Source of the DNA: Kordiimonas aquimaris
GTDB lineage: Bacteria > Pseudomonadota > Alphaproteobacteria > Sphingomonadales > Kordiimonadaceae
NCBI RefSeq assembly: GCF_025574485.1
Contig: NZ_JAOBPO010000001.1
Location: forward strand, 317,501-381,500
Direction of reading: 5' to 3'
DNA length: 64,000 nucleotides
How positions within the stretch are numbered: position 1 is the first letter of the stretch; every line of letters starts with the position of its first letter. Positions 1 through 9,140 of the stretch are shown here, piece by piece. The translations under genes were made by a program, and so were the position numbers. Below the pieces are notes generated by a model, which saw only the letters and a list, made by a program, of their open reading frames with translations, was not told the origin of the DNA and searched no databases.

Positions 1-1015
1 ACAAGGTTGCTTCGCCCAACCACAACCATGCAAATACTAAGTTGGTAGCCATCATCAGCAAGCCAGTCAGAAACAATGACTTGAATGTCCCTATTTGCTT
101 AAAGAGTATTGCGCCGAGACCAACACCAACCATCAATGTAATAAAACCAACCGTTTTATTGGCATATAACAAGTCGCCTGGTGTGAACTGCATTTCCGTT
201 AACAAGGGTGCGGTCATAATAGCTGTTACAGCATCACCGGCTTTAAACAGGAAGATAAACAGCAGCACCAATCCCCAGTTTTCGCGGCGGGTAAACTCCT
301 TAAAAGGCAGATAAACAGCTTCACGCAGACGTGCAACAATTGGTGAATATTGCTTCGCACCACTTTCTTGTTCTACGTATTTCGTCGCTTCGCGCGCCTT
401 CGGTTCACCAACAATCCATGCGCCCACAGCGCCGGGGATTAGCATGATAGGCAACGTCAGTATGGCTAGCGACCAACCATAATACTCCGCTACGGCAAGC
501 ACCATAATTGCTGCGAGAAAGTTAGCCGTGCGGTAGCCATAAACATAAACGGCAGCGCTGTGTCCCTGTTCTTCGTCATCAATGATTTCAATACGGTATG
601 CATCAATAACGATATCCTGACTAGCTGACAGGAAGGCAATAATCGCTGCAATAACAGCCACCTCGAACAGCTGGGTTGCCGGATCAAAACGAGAGATAGC
701 CACCAACGCAATAGCCATAAGTGCCTGAATGGTAAAAAGCCAGCCACGCCGCTGTCCAAAGTATCGTGTGATAATACCAAGCGGCATGCGGTCAATTGCC
801 GGTGACCACAGGAATTTCCATGTGTAAAATGTGGTGATCAAGGCAAAAAGACCAACATCACTTTTGGATACATCACTGTAAGACAACCACAAGCCCATCA
901 GCGAAATCACAAATGTCAACGGGAACCCGCTAGACATACCAAGACCAAAGGTCGCAACAATGCTACGCTTGGCATAAGGTTTAAGACCGATGACCATATT
1001 GCTGAGATTGGTCAT
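1..1015 (-). CDS. ampG: AmpG-type muropeptide MFS permease, C-terminus cut by window edge
   Basis: Reading leftward from an ATG at 1015 an open frame runs to base 1 without a stop, giving the first 338 residues. They include GFPLTFVISLMGLWL in the first membrane helix, KFLWSPAIDR in the loop after helix 2, a GQRRGW motif and SQDIVIDAYR in helix 4, which are hallmarks of AmpG. Known family role: proton-driven import of GlcNAc-anhydroMurNAc peptides across the inner membrane for cell-wall recycling; in some species it also feeds beta-lactamase induction. E. coli AmpG has about 490 residues, so roughly a third is missing here, outside the window. The start lies 4 bases after the stop of the thioesterase-like gene at 1020-1760, so the two are probably co-transcribed. 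Other PAT-family MFS transporters are the alternative, but the motif match is good. Confidence 0.85.
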   Translation of the reverse strand, partial: MTNLSNMVIGLKPYAKRSIVATFGLGMSSGFPLTFVISLMGLWLSYSDVSKSDVGLFALITTFYTWKFLWSPAIDRMPLGIITRYFGQRRGWLFTIQALMAIALVAISRFDPATQLFEVAVIAAIIAFLSASQDIVIDAYRIEIIDDEEQGHSAAVYVYGYRTANFLAAIMVLAVAEYYGWSLAILTLPIMLIPGAVGAWIVGEPKAREATKYVEQESGAKQYSPIVARLREAVYLPFKEFTRRENWGLVLLFIFLFKAGDAVTAIMTAPLLTEMQFTPGDLLYANKTVGFITLMVGVGLGAILFKQIGTFKSLFLTGLLMMATNLVFAWLWLGEATL

Positions 1016-1019
1016 ACTA

Positions 1020-1760
1020 TCACGCCGCAATCTTGGCAGGGTCAACGATCACCCAAAGCGCTTCTGCCTTGGCAACAATCTCACCTGCAGCATTCACAAT
1101 TGCCGTACCGCATTTTCGCTTTCGGCCATGTTCACCGCTTGGGTCATCTAATGACCAACCATAAACATAGGCCGCACCATCCTCCCCGGAAAGCGGCGCT
1201 AAAACCTCGACAGCAAAGCGTGCTAACAGTGCAGGCTCACCGTATGCGCATGCGAAATAACCGGGGCAATCAAGCGCTGACCATATAAACTCTGGCAAGA
1301 CGTTACCATTTTCACCAACAAAAGAAGCGTGGACATCCCACTTTGCTGCAACAAGGCCTGCATGACCTTCAACCTGTTCCGCATGCAGGCACAAACCATC
1401 ACCGTGGCTGCGTGCATTACCGCAAACAAAACAGATATCAAACGGCTCAAATTTACCACTAGGGTTATCTGGTTTTCCGATAAGCACAGGTTTTTTGGGA
1501 AGCGCCGGAACTTCAAGCGTAAACCGAGTCGGTTTGGCAGTACCAATCTTAACGTCATCCTGCATCAGCACGGAAACAGCATCCGTCACCACAAGCGACA
1601 GTGGTTGATCAAGCGGCGGCGGTACATGCAACGACACCTCAACCGGCCCTTTGTATCCTTCAGCTAGTAAACCTGACGCAACAAGGCCGCTAGCGTAACC
1701 ACCATTCGCAGATTTGGGCGGGCCATTATACTGGCTCCGGATCATTACCGATTGATGCAT
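1020..1760 (-). CDS. Thioesterase-like hotdog-fold protein
   Basis: 246 residues, soluble, no signal peptide. The N-terminus (QYNGPPKSANGGYASGLVA) and the C-terminal part (PEFIWSALDCPGYFA, then a VYGWSLD strand and a final ALWVIVDP strand) resemble the tandem hotdog halves of acyl-CoA thioesterase-like proteins (4HBT_3 / PaaI-like). A CFVCGNAR segment near residue 112 precedes the second half. The substrate cannot be deduced; hydrolysis of a CoA thioester is an inference from fold. The ATG at 1760 is supported by a GAGGAGA ribosome site about nine bases upstream on the minus strand. It is followed after 4 bases by ampG, and it diverges from rsmB. I see no reason to link thioester hydrolysis to muropeptide uptake, so the pairing may simply be positional. 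Confidence 0.6.
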   Translation of the reverse strand: MHQSVMIRSQYNGPPKSANGGYASGLVASGLLAEGYKGPVEVSLHVPPPLDQPLSLVVTDAVSVLMQDDVKIGTAKPTRFTLEVPALPKKPVLIGKPDNPSGKFEPFDICFVCGNARSHGDGLCLHAEQVEGHAGLVAAKWDVHASFVGENGNVLPEFIWSALDCPGYFACAYGEPALLARFAVEVLAPLSGEDGAAYVYGWSLDDPSGEHGRKRKCGTAIVNAAGEIVAKAEALWVIVDPAKIAA

Positions 1761-1863
1761 TACCGTCTATCTCCTCGCACTTTTTGCAAACAATCTACGG
1801 TGTGCAGCAACTGCAATGCAAGTAATGCCTTTTCATAGGCGCCTGAATATGATCAAAGGGCGC

Positions 1864-3180
1864 ATGAATACACACCAGAAGCAAACTTTAGACACACCAC
1901 GCATTGTTGCCGTGCGCAGCCTTATGGCGGTCACCTTAAAAGCAAGACCATTTGATTTATCCCTTAATGAGATGGCGCAGGAAGCCGGGCTTAATGCCCG
2001 CGACCGTGCCTTTGCATTTAATCTTGTAATGCTCAGTTTGCGCCAACTTGGCGGCCTGCGGTCACTTATGAACAGCTTGGTGGAGCGCGGCATTCCCTTT
2101 GAAGCCAAATGGACAGAGGCCGCATTGGTCACTGGCCTTGCCCAAATTCTACTTATGCGCACCGCTGATTATGCAGCAGTGAACGAAACAGTTGATATGA
2201 TCAAGAACCTGTCCGGCAAAGAAAAAGGGTTTGCTGGTTTGGTCAATGCAGTTCTCAGGCGCGCAGTCAAGGAACGGGAAAAGCTGACAGAACAGTTGGC
2301 AGCGACACCTGAAACTAATTTACCGGAGTGGTTGCACAAAGGCTGGGAAGCAACGTACGGCATGGATACAATGCGTGCGATAGCTTGTTCGCTGGCCACA
2401 ACACCGCCGCTTGATATCACACTAAAACCAGACGAAAATGTTGATGAATGGGCGAAAGCATTGAACGCAAAAAAACTGCCAACAGGTAGTTTGCGCCTCG
2501 ATAGTGCTGATGTTCCAAAACTTCCCGGATACGAAGATGGCAAGTGGTGGGTGCAAGACATGGCAGCCGCCATACCAGCCAAATTGCTTGGAGACATTAA
2601 AGGCAAGTATGTGCTTGATTTATGCGCCGCACCGGGCGGTAAAACCATGCAGCTCGCGGCAGCTGGTGGTAACGTCGTATCAATCGACAGATCCAAAAAC
2701 AGACTGAGGCGATTAACTGAAAACCTGTCACGCACAAAACTGGAAGCAACAGTTATAAACGCGGACGCCGCCAAATTTGAACCACAGCAATCCGTTGATC
2801 ACATCTTGTTGGACGCACCTTGTAGCGCGACAGGCACGCTACGCCGTAATCCTGATGTTTTATGGACTAAAGGGCCTCAAGATGTGGCCAAGCTTGCAGA
2901 CCTGCAATCACGTATTTTAGCCCATGCCTTCTCACTTCTGCCGGTCGGCGGGACACTTGTTTACTGTGTTTGCTCACTTGAGGCATGCGAGGGGGTAGAG
3001 CAAATTACGCGCTTCCTTGACGCCGAATCGTCCGCAAAACGCATACCAATAGTGGCAGAAGAGGTTGGAGATATGGTCGAATTAATCACTACAGAGGGCG
3101 ATCTGCTGTGCTTGCCTTCTCACTATGCGGACCAAGGCGGAATGGATGGCTTTTTTGTTGCGCGATTAACACGCACCTAG
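1864..3180 (+). CDS. rsmB: 16S rRNA (cytosine-967-C5) methyltransferase RsmB
   Basis: About 438 residues. The N-terminal 150 residues form a NusB-like RNA-binding helical domain (SLNEMAQEAGL, YAAVNETVDMIK). The C-terminal Rossmann methyltransferase carries SAM motif I DLCAAPGGKTMQLA (about residue 251), motif IV DAPCSATGTLRRNPDVLW (about 317) with the PC cysteine that releases product, and VYCVCSLEACEG (about 366) with the catalytic motif VI cysteine. RsmB uses SAM to methylate C967 of 16S rRNA in the cytoplasm. The start is not settled: ATGs at 1816, 1849 and 1864 are in frame; I chose 1864 because family members begin a dozen residues before the RIVAVRSLMAV helix, although the AAAGGG upstream is only three bases away. 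rpe follows after 71 bases. Placement upstream of a heparinase-like gene and purH is common in alphaproteobacteria. Confidence 0.93.
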   Translation: MNTHQKQTLDTPRIVAVRSLMAVTLKARPFDLSLNEMAQEAGLNARDRAFAFNLVMLSLRQLGGLRSLMNSLVERGIPFEAKWTEAALVTGLAQILLMRTADYAAVNETVDMIKNLSGKEKGFAGLVNAVLRRAVKEREKLTEQLAATPETNLPEWLHKGWEATYGMDTMRAIACSLATTPPLDITLKPDENVDEWAKALNAKKLPTGSLRLDSADVPKLPGYEDGKWWVQDMAAAIPAKLLGDIKGKYVLDLCAAPGGKTMQLAAAGGNVVSIDRSKNRLRRLTENLSRTKLEATVINADAAKFEPQQSVDHILLDAPCSATGTLRRNPDVLWTKGPQDVAKLADLQSRILAHAFSLLPVGGTLVYCVCSLEACEGVEQITRFLDAESSAKRIPIVAEEVGDMVELITTEGDLLCLPSHYADQGGMDGFFVARLTRT

Positions 3181-3251
3181 ACGGTAAAAAACAACACCAA
3201 ATAACCACCATCTGGCTTGCGACAACACGAGCAACCTGATAAGCAATCGCC

Positions 3252-3911
3252 ATGCAAAAACCTGTTAGAATAGCACCGAGCATCCTGTCTGCCGATTTTG
3301 CCAAATTGGGCGAGGAAGTGCGCGCCGTTGATGCGGCTGGCGCCGACTACATTCATATTGATGTCATGGACGGTCATTTTGTTCCTAACATCACCATTGG
3401 GCCAGATGTGGTTAAAGCACTTCGCCCACACACACAAAAAGTTTTCGACGTACACCTGATGATTGACCCGGTAGATCCATACATCGATGCTTTTGCTAAT
3501 GCGGGTGCAGATATTATCACCGCTCATGTGGAAGCAGGAAAGCACACGCACCGCACGCTGCAAGCTATTCGTGCACACGGTATCAAAGCTGGTATTTCCT
3601 TGAACCCAGCAACGCCCGAGACAACAATTGACTACCTCTATGAAGATCTTGACCTTATCTTGGTGATGTCTGTAAACCCGGGCTTTGGTGGCCAGTCATT
3701 CATCAAAAGCCAGCTTCGCAAAATTGAAGCAATCCGCAAACGCATCGATACTCTTGGTCTAGATATAGACCTGCAGGTTGATGGCGGCGTTAATGCTTCG
3801 ACAGTGCGCAGCGTGATTGATGCTGGCGCCGATGTTCTTGTCGCAGGCAGCGCTACTTTCAAAGGCGGACCTGACGCATACGCCGATAACATCAAAATGC
3901 TGTGCGGATAA
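3252..3911 (+). CDS. rpe: Ribulose-phosphate 3-epimerase
   Basis: 219 residues, the usual length for Rpe. The TIM barrel signatures are all present: [15 protein letters not shown] at the N-terminus, [14 protein letters not shown] with metal-binding His and Asp, FDVHLMI with the next His, [13 protein letters not shown] for phosphate binding and LQVDGGVN with the catalytic Asp, then LVAGSATF. The enzyme interconverts ribulose 5-phosphate and xylulose 5-phosphate in the pentose phosphate pathway or the Calvin cycle. No Calvin cycle gene is in the window, so the pentose phosphate role is the simpler reading. Only a weak ribosome site precedes the ATG. It lies between rsmB and the heparinase-like gene on the same strand and may share their transcript. 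Confidence 0.95.
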   Translation: MQKPVRIAPSILSADFAKLGEEVRAVDAAGADYIHIDVMDGHFVPNITIGPDVVKALRPHTQKVFDVHLMIDPVDPYIDAFANAGADIITAHVEAGKHTHRTLQAIRAHGIKAGISLNPATPETTIDYLYEDLDLILVMSVNPGFGGQSFIKSQLRKIEAIRKRIDTLGLDIDLQVDGGVNASTVRSVIDAGADVLVAGSATFKGGPDAYADNIKMLCG

Positions 3912-3970
3912 CGAGTAAGATAAAACATTAAGTGAACCCCATTGGTTCTTGAGCCCTAAGGTAAATAATC

Positions 3971-5710
3971 ATGGCAGCGGCCATCGATAAAATCGCAAGC
4001 TTTGTCTCGGTAGCACCTTTGTCGCGCTCAACATTGCGCCGGGATAATCGCCGTCGTTATGTGTCCCGCTTTATCCGCTTAAGTCTAAAAAAACTGCGCG
4101 AATGGGGTTATGGCACCTCACTTTACGAATTACGCCTTAAGGGGCGCTTGCCACTGCAATTGCTTGGCAGCCCTGACGATCCTGCGCCGGGCAATGCCAC
4201 GCTTGGGTCAGCTATCCTCGGCGGCGACATGCTTTATGACGGGGAACAACACCCTCTAAATGAAACATTCTGGGCCGACCTCAGCAATGCAACACCTGCG
4301 TTCAAACAATATGCGCACTCTTTTCACTGGCTACAGGATCTGGCACATGTGGCAGATCAAGCGAAAGCGCGTTCCACAGCAGAAAGCATCACCGCCTGGT
4401 GGTTAAACTCATGCAATATCTGGCATCCGGAAGTTTGGGAAACGGAAACATTAGCAAGGCGCTATATCAATTGGGCGGCGCATGCACCACTTATCCTTTC
4501 ATCAGACGATCTGGTATATCGCTCAAAAGTTCTGTACGCGATGGCACGCCAACTGCGCCATTTAGCGCGCTCTGCAGGCGATGCACCTGTCGGGTTACCC
4601 CAGATATATAGCGCTTCTGCCTTAACTCTAGGCGGATTATTGTTGCCAAACAGTGAAGCCTGGCGCGTAAAAGGTGAACGTGCACTAGAAAAGCATATTA
4701 AGGCCTTCGTACTACCAGATGGCGGCCCTGCCAGTCGCAACACATCTGACGCTATTCGTACAATGCAAATGCTTATTCTAGTACGCAGCACCTACATTGA
4801 TGTAAACGCTGACTTGCCACCGTGGGTACAAGTGACATTGGACAGATTAGCACCGTTTGTACGCGCAATGCGGCACGGAGACGGTACTTTTGCACATATC
4901 GGCGGCGTGTCAGCCGAAGGTGGTCACGGCACAGATGCAATCCTTGCGGCAAGTGAAGCAAAAGGCAAAGCCATTGAAAACGCGCTGCACACTGGAGTTC
5001 AGCGTGTCGTTGCAAACACCACAACACTAATTGTGGACACAGGCACACCGCCTGCACCTCATCTGTCATTTAAAACCGCGGCAGCCACCAGCGCCTTTGA
5101 GCTTTCTTCTGGGCAAGAACGCATCATCGTTAACATGGGCCCAGCAACAGCAAGGGGCCCATTGGCAGACCTTGCCACAATGGCGCGTACGACAGCTGCA
5201 AACTCCACACTGATCATTGCTGATAAAAACAGTAATAAGATTATGAGTGACGGCACACTCGGTGCCGGTGTTAGCGAAATACAAACAACCCGCGAAACGT
5301 TAGAAAATAGCGTCTCCATCAAGACAATTCATAATGGCTACGAGAAGCGTTTCGGTGTTTTGCACGAGCGCACCTTAAAGCTTAAGAATGATGGCCGGCG
5401 GCTTAATGGCCACGACAGATTATCTGGCCGAAAACTTAAGAAACTTGAAGGGCAAGTTGTTACGTTGCGGTTTCATCTACACGCTGGGGTGTCTGCACTG
5501 AAAGCACCAGATGGACGCATTACGCTTGAAACGCGAGGCGGTAAAACATGGATATTCGATGTGGAAGGCCTAACCGCAGAAATTGATGACAGTCTTTATT
5601 TGTCACAACCCGACAACCCGCAAGCCAGCAAACAAATTATCATTTCCAGCACCGCAGATGGCAAAAGGCCGCTAGTAATCAATTGGACACTCACAGAAAT
5701 AGGCATATAA
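3971..5710 (+). CDS. Heparinase II/III family protein
   Basis: 579 residues. The first 300 form a helix-rich toroid (for example FHWLQDLAHVADQAKA, WWLNSCNIWHPEVWETE) and the rest is the beta-sandwich heparinase II/III C-terminal domain (HISFKTA-like strand, then LNGHDRLSG and LRFHLHAGVSA). There is no clear signal peptide, which is usual for this chromosomally conserved alphaproteobacterial subgroup found between rsmB and purH. The family contains polysaccharide lyases for uronic-acid polymers, but the substrate of this subgroup is not known to me, and a role in the cell envelope or exopolysaccharide is inference. The start has an AAGG site seven bases or so upstream. The region reads as one transcription unit with rsmB and rpe upstream and purH 53 bases downstream. 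Confidence 0.8.
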   Translation: MAAAIDKIASFVSVAPLSRSTLRRDNRRRYVSRFIRLSLKKLREWGYGTSLYELRLKGRLPLQLLGSPDDPAPGNATLGSAILGGDMLYDGEQHPLNETFWADLSNATPAFKQYAHSFHWLQDLAHVADQAKARSTAESITAWWLNSCNIWHPEVWETETLARRYINWAAHAPLILSSDDLVYRSKVLYAMARQLRHLARSAGDAPVGLPQIYSASALTLGGLLLPNSEAWRVKGERALEKHIKAFVLPDGGPASRNTSDAIRTMQMLILVRSTYIDVNADLPPWVQVTLDRLAPFVRAMRHGDGTFAHIGGVSAEGGHGTDAILAASEAKGKAIENALHTGVQRVVANTTTLIVDTGTPPAPHLSFKTAAATSAFELSSGQERIIVNMGPATARGPLADLATMARTTAANSTLIIADKNSNKIMSDGTLGAGVSEIQTTRETLENSVSIKTIHNGYEKRFGVLHERTLKLKNDGRRLNGHDRLSGRKLKKLEGQVVTLRFHLHAGVSALKAPDGRITLETRGGKTWIFDVEGLTAEIDDSLYLSQPDNPQASKQIIISSTADGKRPLVINWTLTEIGI

Positions 5711-5763
5711 CGCCCCGCGCAACATGCAATGTGCGGTAGATCAATTAAGAGGCAATCTAGCTC

Positions 5764-7344
5764 ATGACAACTGTTTCGATCAAACGCGCACTTCTCTCTG
5801 TATCTGACAAAACCGGGCTAATAGAGCTAGGCAAGGCACTAGCGGATACCGGGGCAGAAATACTATCTACAGGTGGATCTGCAAAGACGCTTCGCGATGC
5901 TGGTGTGCCCGTTAAAGAAGTTGCAGAACACACCGGCTTCCCTGAAATGATGGATGGCCGCGTTAAAACCCTGCACCCAACCATCCATGGCGGATTATTA
6001 GCACTGCGAGATAACGCTGGTCATGTTGCTTCAATGAACGAACACGACATTGGGCCAATCGATCTAGTAGCTATTAACCTTTATCCATTCGAAGCAACCG
6101 TTAAATCCGGCGCAGATTTTGAAGCATGTATTGAAAATATCGACATTGGCGGGCCAGCCATGGTGCGCTCTGCAGCAAAAAACCATGGATTTGTTACCAT
6201 TATAACGGACCCGGTAGACTATGCAGCCGTTATCACCGAAATTACCGAGCACGGCGGCACAACACTTGATACGCGCCGCAATCTTGCAGCGAAAGCATAT
6301 GCTCGAACAGGGTCTTATGATGCTGCAATTGCGCAGTGGTTTACAAACCAGAACGATGAAACCTTCCCTGACCGCCTACCTTTTGCCGGTGAGAAAAAAC
6401 AAGTCTGTCGTTACGGTGAAAACCCACACCAAGCCGCAGCTTTTTACAGTAATGGTGAAAATCGTCCTGGTATTGCCACGGCTACACAACACCAAGGCAA
6501 GGAATTGTCTTACAACAACCTAAATGACACTGACGCAGCTTTTGAGTTGGTTAGCGAATTTGATCCAGCAACACCAACAGTGGCCATCATTAAGCACGCA
6601 AACCCATGCGGTGTTGCAAAAGGTGCAACTCTTCTGGACGCTTACAAGAAAGCGCTCAAATGTGATCCTGTATCTGCGTTTGGCGGTATTGTGGCGCTAA
6701 ATGGCACACTGGACGCTCAAACTGCTGAAGCAATCATTGAGATATTCACAGAAGTTATTATTGCACCTGACGCCACAGACGAAGCTATTGCCCTTCTTGG
6801 CACCAAGAAAAACCTGCGCCTACTAACAACAGGCGGTCTGGCTGACCCACAGCAAAGTGCGCAAATGGTTAAAACAGTTGCCGGTGGTTTCCTTGTCCAA
6901 AACCGCGATACGGGACGTATTATGGAAGAAGACCTGAAGATAGTGACACAACGCAAACCGAGCACGCAGGAAATGGCAGATATGCTGTTTGCTTTTCAGG
7001 TTGGCAAACATGTAAAATCAAACGCAATTGTATATGTGCGTGACGGCATGACAGTTGGTGTCGGTGCCGGTCAAATGAACCGCAGAGATAGCAGCCGCAT
7101 TGCCGCACTACGTGCCGGTGAAGCTGCTGAAATGGCCGGTGACAGTGAAAGCCTTGCAATCGGAAGTGTTGTAGCTTCTGACGCTTTCTTTCCATTTGCT
7201 GACGGCCTTCTAGCCGCCGCAGAAGCCGGGGCAACAGCCGTTATTCAGCCTGGCGGCAGCATGCGTGATCAAGAGGTAATCGATGCCGCAAATGAAGCAG
7301 GTCTTGCCATGGTATTTACCGGCATGCGTCACTTCCGGCATTAG
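5764..7344 (+). CDS. purH: Bifunctional AICAR transformylase / IMP cyclohydrolase
   Basis: 526 residues, full length. The N-terminal MGS-like cyclohydrolase domain begins [12 protein letters not shown] and includes [11 protein letters not shown] and [13 protein letters not shown]. The C-terminal transformylase domain has the KHANPCG motif near residue 277, with the catalytic Lys-His pair, [12 protein letters not shown], and [10 protein letters not shown] near 473. It performs the last two steps of de novo purine synthesis: formylation of AICAR with 10-formyl-tetrahydrofolate and ring closure to IMP, in the cytoplasm. A ribosome site AGAGG stands upstream of the ATG. The GNAT gene starts 11 bases after the stop, so it is very likely on the same message. 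Confidence 0.97.
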   Translation: MTTVSIKRALLSVSDKTGLIELGKALADTGAEILSTGGSAKTLRDAGVPVKEVAEHTGFPEMMDGRVKTLHPTIHGGLLALRDNAGHVASMNEHDIGPIDLVAINLYPFEATVKSGADFEACIENIDIGGPAMVRSAAKNHGFVTIITDPVDYAAVITEITEHGGTTLDTRRNLAAKAYARTGSYDAAIAQWFTNQNDETFPDRLPFAGEKKQVCRYGENPHQAAAFYSNGENRPGIATATQHQGKELSYNNLNDTDAAFELVSEFDPATPTVAIIKHANPCGVAKGATLLDAYKKALKCDPVSAFGGIVALNGTLDAQTAEAIIEIFTEVIIAPDATDEAIALLGTKKNLRLLTTGGLADPQQSAQMVKTVAGGFLVQNRDTGRIMEEDLKIVTQRKPSTQEMADMLFAFQVGKHVKSNAIVYVRDGMTVGVGAGQMNRRDSSRIAALRAGEAAEMAGDSESLAIGSVVASDAFFPFADGLLAAAEAGATAVIQPGGSMRDQEVIDAANEAGLAMVFTGMRHFRH

Positions 7345-7355
7345 GGTCAACGACA

Positions 7356-7805
7356 ATGTATCAGCAGTTTCGGTCAGCAACACAGGAAGATGTCGATTAT
7401 ATTCTTGAACTGGAAGCCTTGCCTCAAAGCAGGTTTGTCCACGGCAATGATCGTGCAGGCCATGTTGCTAATCTTAATGATTCAACGATGCAGTATTTCA
7501 TTGCTGAAGATATCAACGCAAATAGGCTTGGCTTTGCACTGTTACATGAAGAAGAAGACGGTACTCTGGAATGGCGGCGGATAATTATTGAAGCAACCGG
7601 CGGCGGCATTGGTCGTGCCTTCATGGTTGCTTTAATCAAACGTTTTGACGCCAACAGCGTACCCAAAATATGGCTTGATGTTTATGAACAGAACATCAAG
7701 CCCCAACGCTTGTACCAGTCGCTAGGTTTTGTCGTGACAAAGCGTATTCCTTATGAAGGCGAACCAAAAGGCACGCTCGTTATTATGGAACGTGCACACC
7801 CTTGA
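7356..7805 (+). CDS. GNAT-family N-acetyltransferase
   Basis: 149 residues, a single GNAT domain. Visible elements: an N-terminal FRSATQEDVDYILELE strand and helix, the central FALLHEEEDGTLEWRRIIIE strands, the acetyl-CoA pyrophosphate loop region EATGGGIGRAFMVALIKR (family pattern Q/RxxGxG/A) and YEQNIKPQRLYQSLGFV, which is the usual helix with a tyrosine that can protonate the leaving CoA. It should acetylate an amine using acetyl-CoA; the acceptor is unknown. It is coupled to purH (11-base gap, AGGG ribosome site in the gap) and precedes the three oxygenase-like paralogues by 63 bases. Whether it works with them cannot be told from sequence. Confidence 0.8.
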   Translation: MYQQFRSATQEDVDYILELEALPQSRFVHGNDRAGHVANLNDSTMQYFIAEDINANRLGFALLHEEEDGTLEWRRIIIEATGGGIGRAFMVALIKRFDANSVPKIWLDVYEQNIKPQRLYQSLGFVVTKRIPYEGEPKGTLVIMERAHP

Positions 7806-7868
7806 CGGAAACCACCCACGCTTTCATAGTTATAGAGACAGCATCCATATAATAGAGCACAATACACC

Positions 7869-8483
7869 ATGGTAACTTCATTGATCATTATTGACGACTT
7901 TCTGAAGGATCCACATGCCCTGCGCGACCTTGCTCTGAAGCAAAACTATCCAGAGTATGACAAATTACCGCCATTTCCGGGGCGCAATTCAGAACACCGA
8001 CAGGTCATCAATGGCTTAGATCGTAAGATATCCGAGATTGTGGGCGAACCACTTGTGCCAGTTGAAGGTACCTCTTATGCCAAATTTCGCCTGGCTCTGG
8101 ACGGCGATAAAGGAACGCATAGTGTTCATATTGACAACGTGCACTGGACTTCAATTTTATTTCTGACGCTACCTGAGCATTGTCAAGACGGCACACATTT
8201 GTTTCATCACATTGAAACAGGTACAGACCGCGCGCCCTACCACCGAGACGAATATTCAAAATACGGCGGTGCCACCACACAGCAAGAAGTGCTTGATAAC
8301 TCTGTCAACAAAGACTCCAACGACCCGTCTAAATGGGGAAAAATAATGACAGTGCCTATGCGCTTCAATCGCATGATGCTGTTCCGGCCCCAACAATGGC
8401 ATGATGCGGGTCTCAGTTTTGGTGATTGCCCTGAAAATGGTCGTTTGGTGTATCTGAGCTTTTACAACAACGCGAACGGCTGA
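7869..8483 (+). CDS. DUF6445-like putative 2-oxoglutarate/Fe(II) oxygenase, paralogue 1
   Basis: 204 residues, soluble, first of three tandem paralogues. It opens SLIIIDDFLKDPHALRDLAL, continues FPGRNSEHRQVINGLD and ends in a double-stranded beta helix-like half. Positions that look like a 2-oxoglutarate oxygenase site are VHID (His-x-Asp, followed by NVHWTSILFLTLPEHC), QQWHDAG (distal His) and ENGRLVY (Arg about 14 residues after that His). These are conserved in all three copies. I recall this layout from the DUF6445 family; the catalytic role is inference and the substrate unknown. No good ribosome site precedes the ATG, and a TATAAT at 7848-7853 would place a transcript start only about nine bases upstream, so it could be nearly leaderless. 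The residue DTQQ-type insert around GGATTQQEVLDN differs from the other two copies. Confidence 0.65.
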   Translation: MVTSLIIIDDFLKDPHALRDLALKQNYPEYDKLPPFPGRNSEHRQVINGLDRKISEIVGEPLVPVEGTSYAKFRLALDGDKGTHSVHIDNVHWTSILFLTLPEHCQDGTHLFHHIETGTDRAPYHRDEYSKYGGATTQQEVLDNSVNKDSNDPSKWGKIMTVPMRFNRMMLFRPQQWHDAGLSFGDCPENGRLVYLSFYNNANG

Positions 8484-8510
8484 AACATATAAACGAACAG
8501 GCACGATACT

Positions 8511-9110
8511 GTGAGAAAATCTCTAATCATTGTTGATGACTTCCTGAACGATCCGCATGCGCTACGCGATATTGCGTTAAAGCAGGAGTACCCAACTGAG
8601 AAAGGATCACGCAACTATCCGGGGCGCAACTCTCGCTATTCACAGATTATCAATGGTTTTGATCAAAAAATCCGCGAAATTATCGGCGAACCCATCGTGC
8701 CAGAGTTAACGGCCTCTCATGCAAAGTTTCGCCTTGCCTTGGAAGGCGACGAAGGAAAGGACGGCGTTCACATAGACCCTGTGAACTGGACCGTTATTCT
8801 TTATCTAACACTTCCAGAACACTGCAAAGGTGGCACCCACCTGTTCCGACACATTGAGACAAATTCAGATCACGCCCCTTTTAACGAGCAGCAGATGCTG
8901 GATATGGGATATTCCGATCAAGACGTTTTCATGAAGAATGTTATTGATAAAAACACCAATGACCGCAGCAAATGGGAAGAGTTAACTACAATTCCCATGC
9001 GCTTTAATCGCCTTGTTATTTTGAAACCTCAACAGTACCACGATGCAGGCATTAGTTTTGGCGACTGTCCAGAAAACGGCAGACTGGTTTATATTTGTAC
9101 GTATAATTAA
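8511..9110 (+). CDS. DUF6445-like putative 2-oxoglutarate/Fe(II) oxygenase, paralogue 2
   Basis: 199 residues, starting with GTG at 8511, 27 bases after paralogue 1. It begins KSLIIVDDFLNDPHALRDIAL and keeps the same putative site: GVHIDPVNW (His-x-Asp), QQYHDAGISFGD (distal His) and ENGRLVY (Arg). The strand and helix pattern KFRLALEGDEGKDG and LYLTLPEHCKGGTHLFRH matches its neighbours nearly residue for residue. It ends abruptly after CTYN and is the shortest of the three. It differs from paralogues 1 and 3 at VNW in place of VHW and at HIETNSDHAPF in place of HIETGTDRAPY, close to the metal-site strands, which may mean a changed substrate. Function is unproven. Confidence 0.65.
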   Translation: MRKSLIIVDDFLNDPHALRDIALKQEYPTEKGSRNYPGRNSRYSQIINGFDQKIREIIGEPIVPELTASHAKFRLALEGDEGKDGVHIDPVNWTVILYLTLPEHCKGGTHLFRHIETNSDHAPFNEQQMLDMGYSDQDVFMKNVIDKNTNDRSKWEELTTIPMRFNRLVILKPQQYHDAGISFGDCPENGRLVYICTYN

Positions 9111-9140
9111 TGTATTTGATCCTGATGAGGGAGAATGACC

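Noticed and set aside
7848-7853. TATAAT before the oxygenase-like triplet as a firm promoter
   Set aside because: The -10 hexamer is perfect but no -35 is seen at 16-18 bases and the transcript would begin only nine bases before the ATG; noted in the gene entry but not listed as a feature.
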